DNA of 64,000 nt from Sorex araneus (GCF_027595985.1 NC_073303.1:28171847-28235846), one strand, 5' to 3'; shown: positions 1 to 11,824, numbered from the stretch's first letter. Translations and numbers: made by a program. The notes: generated from the letters alone by a model not told the origin.

Positions 1-190
1 CCAGTTTCTCTCCTGCCCCCTGACCCCTCCATCTCTAACAGCAGTCACTTCCCCACTCCCTCTCTGTCTCTCTGTCTCTGTCTCTCTCTGTCTCTGTCTC
101 TCTATTTCTCTTTCTCTTTACCCTTTTGGGCATTATGGTTTGCAATACAGATATTAAAAGGTTTGTTTGTTTCTATTTTACCATCTGCTA
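1..190 (-). repeat. L1 3' end fragment
   Basis: This is a fragment of the shrew L1-type 3' UTR in reverse orientation. The phrase GCATTATGGTTTGCAATACAG near its right end recurs in the other antisense L1 3' ends at 12.1, 22.7 and 24.9 kb. A TCTCTG-type simple repeat occupies about 61-118. It lies in intron 2 of the DQB gene. Confidence 0.7.
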
Positions 191-205
191 ACCACTGTAT
201 GATCA

Positions 206-452
206 TGGCATGGGAGTGATAGCACAGCGGGTTGGGTGTTTGCCTTGCACGTGGCGGGCTGGGGTTTGATTCCTCTGTCCCTCTCGAAAAGCCCAGAAAG
301 CTACCGAGAGCATCCCACACGCATGGCAGAGCCTGGCAAGCTTTCCATGGAGTATTCAATATGCCAAAAACAGTAACAACAAGTCTCACAATGGAGACGT
401 TACTGGTGCTTGCTGGAGCAAACCGATGAACAACGGGAGGACAGTACAATAC
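206..452 (+). repeat. SINE type B (RTE-tailed)
   Basis: The head is tRNA-related, with an A-box-like GATAGCACAGCGGGT and a B-box-like GGGTTTGATTCC. The tail (GGAGACGTTACTGG, then GATGAACAACGGGA) is the type B ending that resembles the 3' end of the RTE element at 49-52 kb. Confidence 0.85.
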
Positions 453-454
453 AG

Positions 455-580
455 TACTTACTGTATTGTAAGCAATACAATATAATATATTGTATTAAAT
501 ATATTTATTACAATATATTGTAATAAATATATAATTTATATTGTATACAATATAAATATTGTAAGCAATACACCTTACTT
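455..580. repeat. AT-rich palindromic repeat
   Basis: About 125 bp of TATTG/CAATA-based inverted repeats. GTATTGTAAGCAATAC occurs near both ends and ATATATTGTA/TACAATATAT arms fill the middle. It directly follows the SINE tail (CAGTACAATACAGTA) and probably grew from it. Confidence 0.7.
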
Positions 581-663
581 ACTTACCATGTAAGCTCTAC
601 TACTGGCTTAGCTTCAGAGATCTGTAAATAAATCTCGGAAGAGAGCAAAAGCCACAGTTAATC

Positions 664-1280
664 TTGGACCTGCGCATGCTGAACAGACTGTGGTAAATCA
701 GAGGGGTGCAGCTCAGCCTGGTGCCTGCCCATGCAGAGACTCTGGCAGCTGCTTGCTTCTATAATCCAAAATCAAAGCCATACCATTGGCCTGACTCCAG
801 TATCTCAGGACAGATCTCACCGAAATATAATTTACTGATGGGCATGCGGGTTTTTTTGACTGAAATTTCCAGGTTTTCTCAGAGTTGGGATGGACTATCT
901 CCCCCCACCTCCCTGTACTTCTGAAACCTCAGCAGTCACATACACACCCCAAAGTTGCCACCCAGTTAAAAATCTACTCCAATCTTAACATCCCGACAAA
1001 TATATTGAATGCCCTGAACAAATATGATGTTTAGTACCTGTATTGAAAACCATAATGCACAAAAGGATAAGACAGAGAGTAAGAAGGAAATTGCCTCTCA
1101 TAGAGGGAAGCTGTGGCTGGTGTGTGGGATGTTGGGGTATAGTGGAAAGAAAACAGGGGAGATATGGTGGGAAATGTGTACTGATGGATGGATGGGTGCA
1201 GGATAATTTTATAACTGAAGCCCAGTTATTAACAGCTTTGTAATGATCTACCTCATGGATATTCAGTTAAAATATTTTTA
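664..1280 (+). repeat. Old L1 3' UTR fragment
   Basis: The right half (about 1024-1245) has the sense version of the L1 3' UTR: ACCATAATGCACAAAAGG, then a G-rich stretch and GTACTGATGGATGGATGGG, ending in CAGCTTTGTAATGATCTACC. It is diverged and intronic to DQB. The left half is less certain. Confidence 0.55.
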
Positions 1281-1945
1281 AAAGTAATGTGGAGTTCATC
1301 CTTGCTTGCCTCAGCTTAATGACTGGTTGAATAAATAGTAGTACTCCTACATTAAAAAATAAAGATCATTCATATTTGAAAACTGGCTTTGCATTAAAAT
1401 ATTATGTAATTGGAGGGATTTAGCTTTATACTTCTCTATACAATGCTAACCACTATGTACCTATTTTTAATTCTCAGTTTATGTCACTATTCCTTGAGTA
1501 ACGAGAGTGTTGAATGTCTCATGGCAGTAGGAGAAAGTCAAAATTGCTATTGTCCTCTCTACTTGGAGGAGCACTGGGACTGGCACAACACTGTGTTATA
1601 TCCTAGTTCACACTAGTGACTAGAATTGGTCCTGATGTAAGGAAAAATATGTTCATGTTTATCATAAAATATTATCATATGACCTATGTATTTTGAAATA
1701 TATCATTTAAAAGTGCTTTTATTTTTTTAAATGTTTAGTAACATCAGAGAAACTCAGTCTCTTGGCACTGTAAACTAACTGATGTGTTTATTGAACCTAA
1801 CAAAGTTGACTAAGCTTGAACTAATCAAATGTTTGGAATCTAGGGATTTTTCACCTTGGTGTCAAGGAAGGACTCAACCCCTTGGAATGATTTGCTGCCT
1901 GGTCTCTATCTCAATATGTGTTTTTATGTCTGTTGCTTTTCTCAG
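1281..1945. other. DQB intron 2, unique sequence
   Basis: I see no repeat or gene in this stretch. It ends with the polypyrimidine tract TGCTTTTCTCAG that serves exon 3. Confidence 0.6.
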
Positions 1946-2227
1946 CGCAACCTAAGGTGACCGTCTACCCATCCAGGACAGAGGCTTTAAACCACCACAA
2001 CCTGCTGGTCTGTTTGGTGACAGATTTCTATCCAGATCAAGTCAATGTTCGGTGGTTCCGGAATGAACAGGAGGAGACAGCAGGAGTTGTATCCACCCCA
2101 CTTATTAGGAATGGGGACTGGAGCTTCCAGATCATAGTGATGCTGGAAATGACCCCCCAGCGTGGAGATGTCTACACCTGCCAAGTGGAGCACCCCAGCC
2201 TTGAGACCCCTATCACAGTGGAGTGGC
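1946..2227 (+). CDS. DQB: DQB exon 3 (Ig-like beta-2 domain)
   Basis: It encodes the membrane-proximal C1-set immunoglobulin domain. The disulfide cysteines are in [10 protein letters not shown] and YTCQVEHP, and the conserved VRWFRN and DVYTC strands are present. The CD4-contact loop region is intact. The acceptor TTTTCTCAG and donor GC|GTAAG agree with a 282-bp exon. Confidence 0.96.
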
Positions 2228-5200
2228 GTAAGAGACAGTTTGTTTCCTGTCACCATAGGCCTCTCAAGTCAGTAGGCAGAGCTTCTCCTTACCTAGTTAA
2301 TTTTATTCTTTATTCCTTTTTTATATGCAACTTAATTTTAAACACTGTTTATAATTTACAGACTAGTTCACAAAATAGTTCTTTCAGGTATTCAAATTCC
2401 AAACCAGCACCACAGCCAATGTGCTGTTGCTTCCACCGATGTTCCCAGCTTCCCACCCACCTCACAAATCGCTTCCATTAGCTGGCATAACACACTTTGC
2501 TTTATATTGATAGTTTCAACTCATACCTCATAATGGTGCTGTTAAAGTCATGACCTGAGGATTTCCTGAGCTGGTAGGTGGTAGTTGAGCTTTCTGTCTG
2601 ATTGGTTTCACTCACTGAGCTCAATAGGCTTCTATACAATTTCCCCATGTAATTTTTTGTCGGTTCTGTGAAGTTTGGACATGTCACATGGTAGGTGGCA
2701 ACATGCTTCAGGAGCTTTGGAACTCCAGTGTCTACTGGCATATCTCTGAGATCAGTTGTGAAGCTGGGTTGTTTCTCTTGTGGTAGTGGAAACTGGCTAC
2801 AATGGGTGGAGCACTGGGCTTGGCATGGTGGGGACACTCTCTGCCAACACCCCATTAAGGCTCTAGGGATCTGCACCACGGGGAGGCTGTACCTACCTGG
2901 AATAAGTCAGCTGCCAGTGTGTCTGTGAAGTCAGTCACAAAGCTGGACCTTTTCTATGATGGTGATTGGAACCTATGCTTATTATTTGTTTGTTTGTTTA
3001 TTTATGTATTTATTTATTACTTTTATTGAAATACGATATGAGCAATTACAGAGTTTTTGGTTTAAGTCTCGGTCATACAATGATGAAACACCCGACCCTT
3101 CACCAGTGCATATTTTCCACCACCCAAAACCCCAGTATCCTCCCATCCCACACCCTCCCCCCTGTGTGGCATACGATTTTCATGTTACTCTCTCTACTTT
3201 GTTTACATTCAACATTTTGACACCAAATCCAGCATTATTATTTGGGTTTTTCCCCCAACACTCAGATCTGCTGAAAGGGCAACATTAGACAGTTTCTTTT
3301 CTATTGCTGATTATTAATTGCATATGATGATGTGCGGCTGCATTAGCAGCCGCACTATTTTGGAATTCTGAAGTTTTAATAATTAAATCTTTAATAATTA
3401 AATCTAGAGGGATTTCTGCCAAAAGTTGCTGTGTTCCAAACTTTGTTTCTGAGTCTCTGGGATCATGACTGATAAGCAGCTCAATCAGTAGCCAGAGGGC
3501 TCCTTTGTGGGCGGAAACTCAGGGTCTTGAAGGGAGGGGTGGGGGAAGGGAAGAGCCGGCTCCACCCCCATCCCATAGGCTCCAAGTTCCTTGTTACTAG
3601 CCCCTGCCTGGCTGTCCCTGGCCTCTGGAAGCTGGCATCGGTGACCGAACTGCCTGGGGAAACAGGTCAAGTCATGACTCATTCCTACCTGGGGTGGTCC
3701 AGTGCTGGAAACCTAATGCACAGTCCGGATGCATTTCTACCAAAGGCCACTGGGTTCCATGCTTTGTTTTTGGGTCTCTGGGATCATGGCCAATAAGCAG
3801 CTCAATCACCAGCCAGAAGGCTCATTCATGGGCGGCAACTTGGGGTCTCGTAGAGGCAGAGTGTAAAAGCCTGCGCCGCCCCCATCCCATAAGGCCCTGC
3901 ATTCCTCATCACTGTGGGCCACTCCCTGGCTGTCCCTAGGCCTCTGAAAGATGGTAGTGGGGGCCAAGCCTCCAGGGGAAACAGGACAAGGCACGAAACC
4001 CATTCCCACCTGGGGTGTCTGGAGTCAGAAACCTAATGCATATTCCAGACATATTTCTACCCAAAGCCGCATGTTTGATATTCAGCAATACAATGATTGA
4101 TTACACATCCCTCCAACAGTGCAGACCTTCTGCCACCAGTATCCCCTCCTTTTCCATTTCAGTTTTTACTCTGCCTCTACGGCAGACAGTTGTTCAGATA
4201 CTCTCTATACTTTTGGGCATTACATTTTTGCTTGGATATTCCCACCACCATTCAAGCCTGCCTTCTAGGGGCAGATGCTAGATCATCTATTTTCCATTGC
4301 TAACTTTGCATATCAGGAAAGGTCACGCAGCTGCATAAGCAGCTGTAGGGTTCAAAGAAATAGTCCTGGTCCCTACATACCAGAGCCATGCTTGTAGACG
4401 CTCCTGGTAGCTGAGATTCCATCTGGAGAAGGTGGGGAGGTGGTACCTGCTCCACTGGGGCACCCTGGTGATATTGGCTCGATTTGGGGCCTGGAGCATT
4501 CTCCTGTGTTGCGGAGCCTGCTGGCCAGGATTCTTCACTGCTGAGTGAGGCAAGATGGCCCCAGGAGCAGGTTGAGGGGTGGCTTCTGGGGTCAGTGGCA
4601 GGCTGGGAGCCGGGATGGAGCTGCCCAGTTCCAGTGCCTCCATGCAGTTCAGAGAAATAGTCCTGGTCCCCACATACTGGGCCTGTGTTGATTTTTTATT
4701 TCAGGCATCATTAGTGAGAGTTGGATGGAAGTCACAGAAAACTTGATTACAAGAGCATCAGAATAATTATGTTGTCATGTTCTTTCCAGTTATTAGGGAG
4801 ATTACTCCGCATATTGCAGCCCCAGAACCAGGCTCTGATAGTTCTGAACAATTGACTATTAGAGTTTGTGACTGGGGCCTTAGTGTCTAAGGTACATAAG
4901 GGAGCAAGAATCCATTCCCCAATTCTTCTCTCATGAGCTCACTATATCTAAGAAGTTAGTAGGGGAGCATTCCATCTTGTAGGGAGTGTTGCAAATGAAA
5001 AGCAAGGTTTTTCTGACACTTCTTCTTTGTATCTCAAGTTAAAGTCTAGATCCTTAGCAGAGGACCTCATGGCGTGTGGGGCAAATGCTGACATTCAGGC
5101 TTTGCTTCCTAGGAGCCCAGTCTGAATCTGCCCGGAGCAAGATGCTGAGTGGCATTGGAGGATTTGTGTTGGGGTTGATCTTCCTTGGACTGGGCCTCTT

Positions 5201-6766
5201 CATTCGTCACAAGAACAAGAAAGGTAAGTTACTCCGGGAAAATGAGGATAATAAGCTATGCATCCATCTGTCTATGCATGGAGACTCTGCCTCCAGATTT
5301 GGCCCTTTTTCTCCTGACCATGAAAGCAAGGTGGCCATGCTGGTGGTGTAAAGAGTCAAAACAGCCTTTCTGGAGACTTTGGAGTCTGATTTGGATAGTT
5401 AAAGGTAGCCATGTAACATGTAGAGTATGTTCTAGGACTTTCCCACTCTCCATAGTCTCAGTGGTGTCTTTATAAAATCTTTTTTAAATAAGGCTCAGCT
5501 CCTGTTACCTACCCTCATGTAGAGGTGTGGTGTATGTAATATGTAAGCTCTAGAGTCAACAATACTGTAAGCAGGAGATCCATATTACAACCACCATCCT
5601 TGAAACTGTGCCTGTCTTGGTGACAGCCTGCTGAGTGGGAAGGAACCTGGGGACATTGGTAGAGGGAAGTTGACTCTGGTGGTTGAATTAGTGTGGGAAT
5701 ATGATATGCTTGAATTCTACTATAAACAACTTTGTAAATAATGGCAACTTAATAATAATTAAAAAATGGAAAGAAAAAGTAAAGATTGGAACATTGACTT
5801 CTAGTGGCAGTTTTATTCCTTGGATGGGGGTGTGGTCGGAGATTTAGTTTCTGAGAGTTAAGTTCTTGTAGCAGATGGCTAGGGAGAATAAAAATCTAGT
5901 ATGTTCCAAACTGCACTTCTGGTTGGGGTAAATGAGAAACTGTCTATTTGAGTAATGTAACTTTTCTCTGTATAACTTCCTTTTGTAGGACCTCATGGGC
6001 CTTTGCCAACAGGTACTCTCTTTTTGCTCTGATTTAAGGTAGATTTGGGGGAAGGAATAGTAAAGGAGGAAGCAGTGTGAGTGATCTCAAATTGTGACAT
6101 ATTTCCCCTTACAAAATCAACAGTAGAGATTTATACTTAGTTTCTGTAGAAATTCCTGAACTTGTTCTCTCAAAAGAGGACAGGATATTGCTGGGTTCTT
6201 TCTTCTAAGCTTGCAGTCAGAGATACAGCTTGGGTGTTGGATATCAGGATTTTGCCTACAATGTCCCACATATTGGTGGCTACTTCCTTTGTTAAAAATG
6301 AGTGAATTTTGGGGTGTAGAGATAGTATACAGAGTAGAGTCCTTACCTTGCATGCTAATAACCTGGTTTCTATTTCTAGTATCCCATATAATCTCTGTCC
6401 TTAGCTGGGTGTGATCCCTCAGCTCTAGGAGTAAGCGTTGAAAACTGTTGGGTATGCCCCCAACTAAAAAAAAGTGAAAGAGGCTACTAAGTGGGGAAAA
6501 GTCGAGTTGTAGTTTGATTTACAAAAAAAAAATTGAAATATTCATGATCTTCAGTAAGATAACTTCTCTGCTTCCCACACATCTGAGCCGATCTGTTAGT
6601 ATCATTTAGATGATTTGGATCTTAACTCAGATGTCATGGGAGGCGAAGGCCATGTGACATGTCCCTCAGCTTTCTCGATCTGATTTCTCTAAGGGGAAGA
6701 AAGAGGTTCCAATCCTCAGGGTGCACTATGCTCATCACTCTCTCTTCTACAGGGCTCCTGCACTGA
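1946..6766 (+). CDS. DQB: MHC class II DQ beta chain, exons 3-6 (5'-partial gene)
   Basis: This is the 3' half of a class II beta-chain gene, whose product pairs with DQ alpha to present peptides on antigen-presenting cells. Visible exons are beta-2 domain (1946-2227), connecting peptide, transmembrane and start of tail (5113-5223), a 24-bp cytoplasmic exon (5989-6012) and terminal exon (6753-6766, stop TGA 6764-6766). The 282-, 111- and 24-bp exons equal the human DQB1 lengths, all splice sites are AG/GT and phases agree. DQ-specific signatures include [29 protein letters not shown] and [20 protein letters not shown], so this is DQB rather than DRB. I see no frameshift or stop. Exons 1-2 must lie left of the window, since 1.9 kb of intron precedes exon 3. 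Intron 3 (2.9 kb) is enlarged by two composite retrotransposons. Confidence 0.95.
2228..2971. other. DQB intron 3, left part
   Basis: No gene is seen. About 2300-2950 looks like decayed interspersed-repeat sequence, but I cannot assign a family. Confidence 0.4.
2972..4070 (-). mobile_element. Composite retroelement C1 (type-2 monomers + L1-like 3' end)
   Basis: On the minus strand the element reads 5' GC-rich monomers, then an L1-like 3' tail. The monomers are 3737-4056 and 3416-3736, period about 320 bp, with a stub at 4057-4070. Each contains CTCTGGGATCATG, AAGCAGCTCAATCA and a G-rich stretch. The tail (about 2972-3400) contains the antisense of CACTGGTGAAGGG and of the terminal AACTTTGT-type motif. 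The same tail occurs at 11.2, 13.1, 20.8 and 26.4 kb. I see no open reading frame of its own. Confidence 0.75.
3416..4056 (-). repeat. Two tandem ~320-bp monomers of C1
   Basis: The direct copies begin CTGCCAAAAG (3416) and CTACCAAAGG (3737). They stay alignable through GGATCATG, AATAAGCAGCTCAATCA, a CACCCCCATCCCATA-type stretch and GAAACCTAATGCA. They are diverged, so the element is not recent. Confidence 0.8.
4071..4690 (-). mobile_element. Composite retroelement C2 (type-1 monomer + L1-like 3' end)
   Basis: The L1-like antisense tail (about 4071-4345) is followed by one GC-rich monomer and the start of a second. GTTCAAAGAAATAGTCCTGG at 4350 is repeated at 4647, a 297-bp period. The reverse complement of 4345-4680 aligns, with divergence, to the 296-bp monomer of C7 at 25.7 kb; shared blocks are GAATGCTCC, CACCAGGG, CACCTTCTCC.GATGGA and GCCATCTT. 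It abuts C1 in the same orientation. Confidence 0.7.
5113..5223 (+). CDS. DQB: DQB exon 4 (connecting peptide, transmembrane)
   Basis: It encodes [17 protein letters not shown] followed by a Gly-rich transmembrane helix ([15 protein letters not shown]), then RHKNKKG. The spaced glycines are the class II beta dimerisation motif. Its 111-bp length matches the human exon. Confidence 0.95.
5989..6012 (+). CDS. DQB: DQB exon 5 (24-bp cytoplasmic exon)
   Basis: The micro-exon encodes GPHGPLPTG across its junctions, flanked by TTTTGTAG and GTACTC. In human DQB1 the equivalent exon (GPQGPPPAG) is alternatively included. Here both splice sites look usable. Confidence 0.88.
6308..6470 (+). repeat. SINE type A, degenerate
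   Basis: GTAGAGATAGTATACAGAG and CCTTGCATGC are decayed head sequence. CAGCTCTAGGAGTAAG and an A-rich tail follow. It lies in DQB intron 5. Confidence 0.6.
6753..6766 (+). CDS. DQB: DQB exon 6 (last codons and stop)
   Basis: After CTTCTACAG the frame reads G-L-L-H-stop, identical to the C-terminus of human DQB. The 3' UTR follows. Confidence 0.9.
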
Positions 6767-7029
6767 CTTCTGAAGGTCTCCTGAAGAGCTTTGATGGATA
6801 TTTCTTTCTCCTCCTCTGTAATGCCTGCCTATAACTGTTGATAATTCTCAGTTGCCTGCAAGTATGTCTCTCTGAGATTGGAGTCCTCTGACTCTGAGAC
6901 AATCATTAGATCACTTCCTGTAATCACTCCTTGGAGAGACTGGCTGTGAAGTTTCATCCTGCACTGACCCCAAAGTCTGTTTGTGCTTCAGCAATGAAGC
7001 CAAGGGCATTTTCTTTCCCATTGTCTGTC

Positions 7030-7035
7030 AATAAA
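7030..7035 (+). terminator. DQB: DQB polyadenylation signal
   Basis: AATAAA lies about 264 bp after the stop codon, in TGTCTGTCAATAAACTGTTC. The spacing is ordinary for a class II beta 3' UTR. Confidence 0.85.
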
Positions 7036-9121
7036 CTGTTCAAGAGAAGCACATGAAACCATCTATCTGGCTGTAGAACTTTCCCATGATTAAAGACAAT
7101 TATGAATAGTATATATCATGAGTTTTCTAATTTATGCTATTTATATATTTTAAATTGATATAACACCATATTAGTTTTGGAGATATAACAATTATTTGAT
7201 ATCTATATATTATGTAAAATGATGTTAAACTATCTAGTTAATGTACATCAACATGCTTTAAAATATACAAGTTTATTAACAACAATCACCGTGATGTAAA
7301 TTTTATGACCAAAACTTTAATTATCTCAAAATTGGAAGTGCCCATCATCCACTAGGTTTCAAGAGGCCAAGTTTTGGAAAGATGTTTACTAATCTGGATC
7401 ACAAATTGCCTTTTAAGAACTTTTCTAAGGAGGAGCTCTAAATTATGTCAACATCAATTGTAGCTTTGTTAGAACTAATGGTACGACTATTTTGAAATAA
7501 AACATTTTATCTATTTACTTTTTAAATACTTACAATAAATAGTTTAATTAGTTACTTTTTAATAGTTACAATAGTGTTAACTTTCATGGTTTTATAGGAA
7601 TGAAATGAAGCACCTTCACCACCACTTAAACATCCCAGAACCTCAATCCCTGTCCTAATATGGCTTCTAATCCACTTTCCTTTCACCGTCTCCCCACGAT
7701 CCTTGCTACTTTCCTTTACTTTCTGGCTTCCACACTCCCTCTAGATTTAAAAGTTCAGTTTTGCAAACACATGAGAATTCTTTGTCTTCATTCACTATCA
7801 ATTCGTCTATTTTTGAGAAATAATTAATTTCTACATTAGGTCTTTTTGGTTTTTTTGAAGAAAACACGCATATATGCACATACATACAGAGTGGGTTTAT
7901 AGTAAGCCATGAAGTACATGCAGCTATTTGCAAAGGTTGCATTAATAATAGGCCCGTTTAATATACATTTTTAAATATTTTAAAAACAAATAAACAAAAT
8001 CTCATAGAAAAAAAGAAATATGTAAGAAGATAGTTGAAAAAGAGAAATTGCTAATGGAAAATAAATATTTGCAGACTTGGTTGTTCATTCTCATTAGTAA
8101 TTAGAGAAACACAGGCAAAACATATAATGAAAAACTACTCATGTCCTCCAGACAGGTGGAACACAAGAAAATCTAAGAGGAAGGTGAGATAATACAAGGA
8201 TTATGGCACATGACTCACATGTAGTCAACTCAGGATTGAACCAAGTTTCTGCATGCTCTCCTAAGCATCACTGGGTGTGGCTCTAGAGGCCCTTAAACAC
8301 CACTGTGTGGCTTGAAATCTCCGGGACCACATATCCTGAGTAGTACTGCATCAGTGGGCCCTTGTCTTGAATCTCCAGCTCTGTCTTCTGAGATCATGAG
8401 ATGGTACTTTAGATGCCCTGAGGACTCCATTCCTCAAAAAAAACACCCTCTAAAACATCAAAAACTGCCAAGAATTGAGTTCTCGTGTAAATGATTCATG
8501 AGAGTTTATACAAAGAAACCCTATTTGAATAACAGTTTGAATCTAAAATTTAAAGTTGAACATAGGCATACTAATAATTTGCAATCCTAGAGCTTCCAAA
8601 CAATTTCAATATCAGTACAATCCAGCTGAAAAATACATAATCAAATCTCCAAAATATATAAAAAGGAAACAGTGGCAGTAACTTAAAGACCCCCAGATTA
8701 GATGGGTAAGTGCATAGTTGTGCCATCCAAAAATATAATCCACAATACAATAAAATAAGTGAACAGCTTCTGTCGAAAAGATCTGTGAGTAGCCTCCTTA
8801 AACATAATGTTAGGAAAAGAAGGAAGAAAATTCACATTTATTTATGGGAGATTTAAGGGAGGAAATACTTATCTATTTTGTATATGGCCACATTCACAGA
8901 TTATACGAACTTGACAAAAGCAAAACAAGATTAAGTGGGTCATAATGAATGTACTTGTGGGAAGTAAACATGGTGTTATGGTATCTTTTGATTAATAGTT
9001 ATTTTGGACTCAATTATTGACTTTTTGATATTTCTAATGTTTGTTAAACTTGACATATATGCTTGATATCATATCTGTATTATGCTATTTTTCAAAATAT
9101 TGTACAAGAGTGGGAATGTAA
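7036..9121. other. Intergenic, no gene seen
   Basis: AT-rich unique-looking DNA downstream of DQB. A SINE-like decayed stretch may lie at about 8150-8300 (GGATTGAACCAAGTTTCTGC). Short open frames here have no recognisable protein similarity. Confidence 0.5.
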
Positions 9122-9300
9122 GGATATGGAGAGATAGTACAGTGTTTACCTTGCATATGGTCTATCTGCTTCAGTCTCTGGCACTCCATATAGTCCCCGA
9201 GTTCTTCCTGGAGTCATCCCTGCGTGCCGGGTCAGGAGTAGTAAGTTCTTAGCACTGCTGAATGTGGTACAGAAAAACAAAAACAGAAACAAAACCCAAA
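9122..9300 (+). repeat. SINE type A, degenerate
   Basis: ATGGAGAGATAGTACAGTG, CCTTGCATATGG, a CTCCATATAGTCC core and GGGTCAGGAGTAGTAAG, with a tail rich in AAAACAAAAAC. Confidence 0.65.
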
Positions 9301-11142
9301 TGAATAAGAAAAAAAATTATTTCTAGTATTTAAAAAATGAAATGAAGAGGTTTGTGTAATGATGTCATACAAAATTTGGGATTTAGGGGATACTAAATAA
9401 TAGTTCTTTGTTTTTGTATCTATCACTCTATGGTCCAAACTCTAATCTGAGCGCTTTGTGCAAACTCAAAATTAGTAATAAACACTCCCTGTATTAGTTC
9501 CCTACTCAGTTTTAAGTAAAAATCTTATACCCTGTAATGTTATCACTCTCATTCCTTGGGTAAAAAATTTTGTTTTTCAGATAATGAGACTGCAGAGACC
9601 ATTGTTATCCTTTTTTAAAAAAAAAAAAACCTGAATCTAATAGTCAATGAGTAAGTATCATGTGGCCCAGAAAGTAACTTGGAGTGAAAATGTTTTTAAT
9701 TTATTTCCTTTCTGAGATTTCTTAATACTTGTCCAGTGGGTGCACTGGCATTTGTCTTGCTTCTGGCATAGAAATGTAGCTTTTTCTTTTTCTTCCATCT
9801 CTGAGACCAAAAGTGAGAAACTGTATTTCCTACCCTTCTCCAAGGGGTAGGAAAGATTGGGAAAAAAGAAATCTAGTAGAATTCTTCTCTGTGGAAGGAA
9901 AAGTCTAGATTCTGATCAGAGACATTTGAAGACTCTTTTTGGAATTTGGTTATAGTGCAACACACCTGGCCGCAGGCCTCAGAGAGCTAGTCAGTTCCCA
10001 GGTCTGAGCTCTCTGAAGAGACAGTGAGCTATGGAAGTCTTCCCCATCATTAGAACATCCATCAAGAGTCCAGCTAAGGTACAAGGGCTCCAGGGGATTA
10101 TCGCTTCAAATTTGAAAAATACACATTTTACCGAAGCTTGGCAGTTAGCACAGTTTCCATCAATTAGCCCTATTTTCCATCTGCATAGGAAAACTTTAGG
10201 AAACCTACAAGTTTATTGACTTGACATTTCCTAGGGGAAAATGCCAGGCAATCCAATCAATTTTGTTCTCAATGTTTTCTGAATAAACTTTGTAAAATAT
10301 AAGGCCCACTCTCAGGGCTTCATCTTGACAGTCCAGACCTGGTACTTTGGGACTCTGGCATGGCAGGGCAGTGTTTGGGTGCCATCGAGGCCAAACCTGG
10401 AGTCCCTAGGGATCATCAGGGCTATACCCTGTGATGCTGGGAGACTTGAGTTGCCAAGGACCGAACTCATGGTCTCACACTGTTTTACCACCTGAAGCAC
10501 ATCTTCTTTGCTCTGGCTAAATAGACCATTTGTTTATTACTATTTGTTTAAAATTTAGATTGAAAATTTATATTTTAATTGAAATATTATTGTTTACATG
10601 CTTCAATGATCAGGGAGTATTGATTCCAATGAAGGTAGGACAGATATGGGGAAAAATTTATGGAGAAATATGACATTTTTCCATGGAATATGTTTAGGAA
10701 TATTCTTATTAATATTTAATATTTTTTGTTGTTGAGGCAACAATCGTTTTAAAGAATGAAAAGATTTGCATTTTAGGCATACAATGGTATCACCCCATAT
10801 GAACCATCAAGTTCCCTCTACCCCTCCACCTCAGTCCATTGTCCAGTTTTAAGAAGCAACCCCTGTCACTGCCCAACCCCTCCCTGACAAATTGACACCA
10901 GCTCAGAATATCCCCTCTAGGAAGATGCAGTGGTGCCTGTGCCTTTCCTTCTGGTCTCAAAAGATTTCCACTATTCCTAGGAATGCTGAACTCATGTGGT
11001 GAGTGCTTTTCGATTGTGTTCCTGACACTGAGATAAGCAGTAACCATCGCTTTATTACACACTCCCTGTTATCTTATCTGAGGAAATTATTTTCTCTGGG
11101 GAGCCAACAAGCTGAGTCTACAATGTGAGGTTTGGCGATGAG
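9301..11142. other. Intergenic, no gene; decayed repeats
   Basis: About 10300-10505 resembles a decayed SINE in reverse (GGATCATCAGGGCTATACCC, then GGACCGAACTCATGG). About 10735-11065 has the layout of an old antisense L1-type 3' UTR (CATACAATGGTATCACCCC, then CCTCTACCCCTCCACC). Neither is firm. Confidence 0.4.
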
Positions 11143-11156
11143 TGCATGCTATTTTT

Positions 11157-11824
11157 TTTAACTGAATAACCATGTGGAAAGTCACAAAGCTTTCAGGCTT
11201 AAGTCTCAGTTATACAATGATGGCACACCCGTCCCTTCACCAGTGCACATGTTCCACCACCAAGAACTCCAGTATACCTCCCATCCCTCCCCCGGCCTGT
11301 GTAGCTGATAAATTTCACTTTGCTTTCTCTTTACTTTGATTACATTCAATATTTCATCAAAAAACTCACTATTATTGTTTGGAGTTTCTCTCCCAAAATC
11401 AGACCTGCTGTAAAGGACGCATTTGATAATTGGTTTCCCATTGCTGAGAATGAAGAGATATGAGGCTATCTTGGCAGCACGGTTTTGAACTTCTGTATTT
11501 TAGTATTTTAGTAACTAAGTCCAGGGAAATTTCAGCCAGAAATTGCATCTTGCAATCTCGTACCTCTCTTTAGTGGTCCTTGTAAGATGGCGGTCTCCAC
11601 GCCGCCCCCGACCCCCGAAAGAAAAAACCGAGAGAGAAAAATCTTTCCCCTCCTGGGGCTGATGGGGCTGTGGCATAGTTCACAGTCTAGAGACGTTTCT
11701 GCAAGAAGCTGCTGGTACCAAAAATAGATAGGTGGCCTCTGGGATCATGGTCATTCAGCAACTAAGAGGCCGCACACATGTGGCCACTCAGGTCACATCT
11801 CGGTGGGGAGTGGCACCAGTGTCC
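11157..11824 (-). mobile_element. Composite retroelement C3 with 14-bp TSD
   Basis: A 668-bp antisense element flanked by TGCATGCTATTTTT at 11143-11156 and 11825-11838. The oligo(T) at its left end is the poly(A) tail read on +. The L1-like 3' end (CAGTTATACAATGATG, CCTTCACCAGTGCACATG) is on the left. The GC-rich 5' part with CCATCTTACAAGG (minus strand) and a type-2 monomer piece (CATGATCCCAGAGG on minus) is on the right. The TSD fixes both ends and shows L1-style target-primed insertion. Confidence 0.88.

Noticed and set aside
2598..2607. Perfect class II Y-box sequence CTGATTGGTT in DQB intron 3
   Set aside because: No X box lies at the required spacing and no exon 1 follows. A chance match in decayed repeat DNA.
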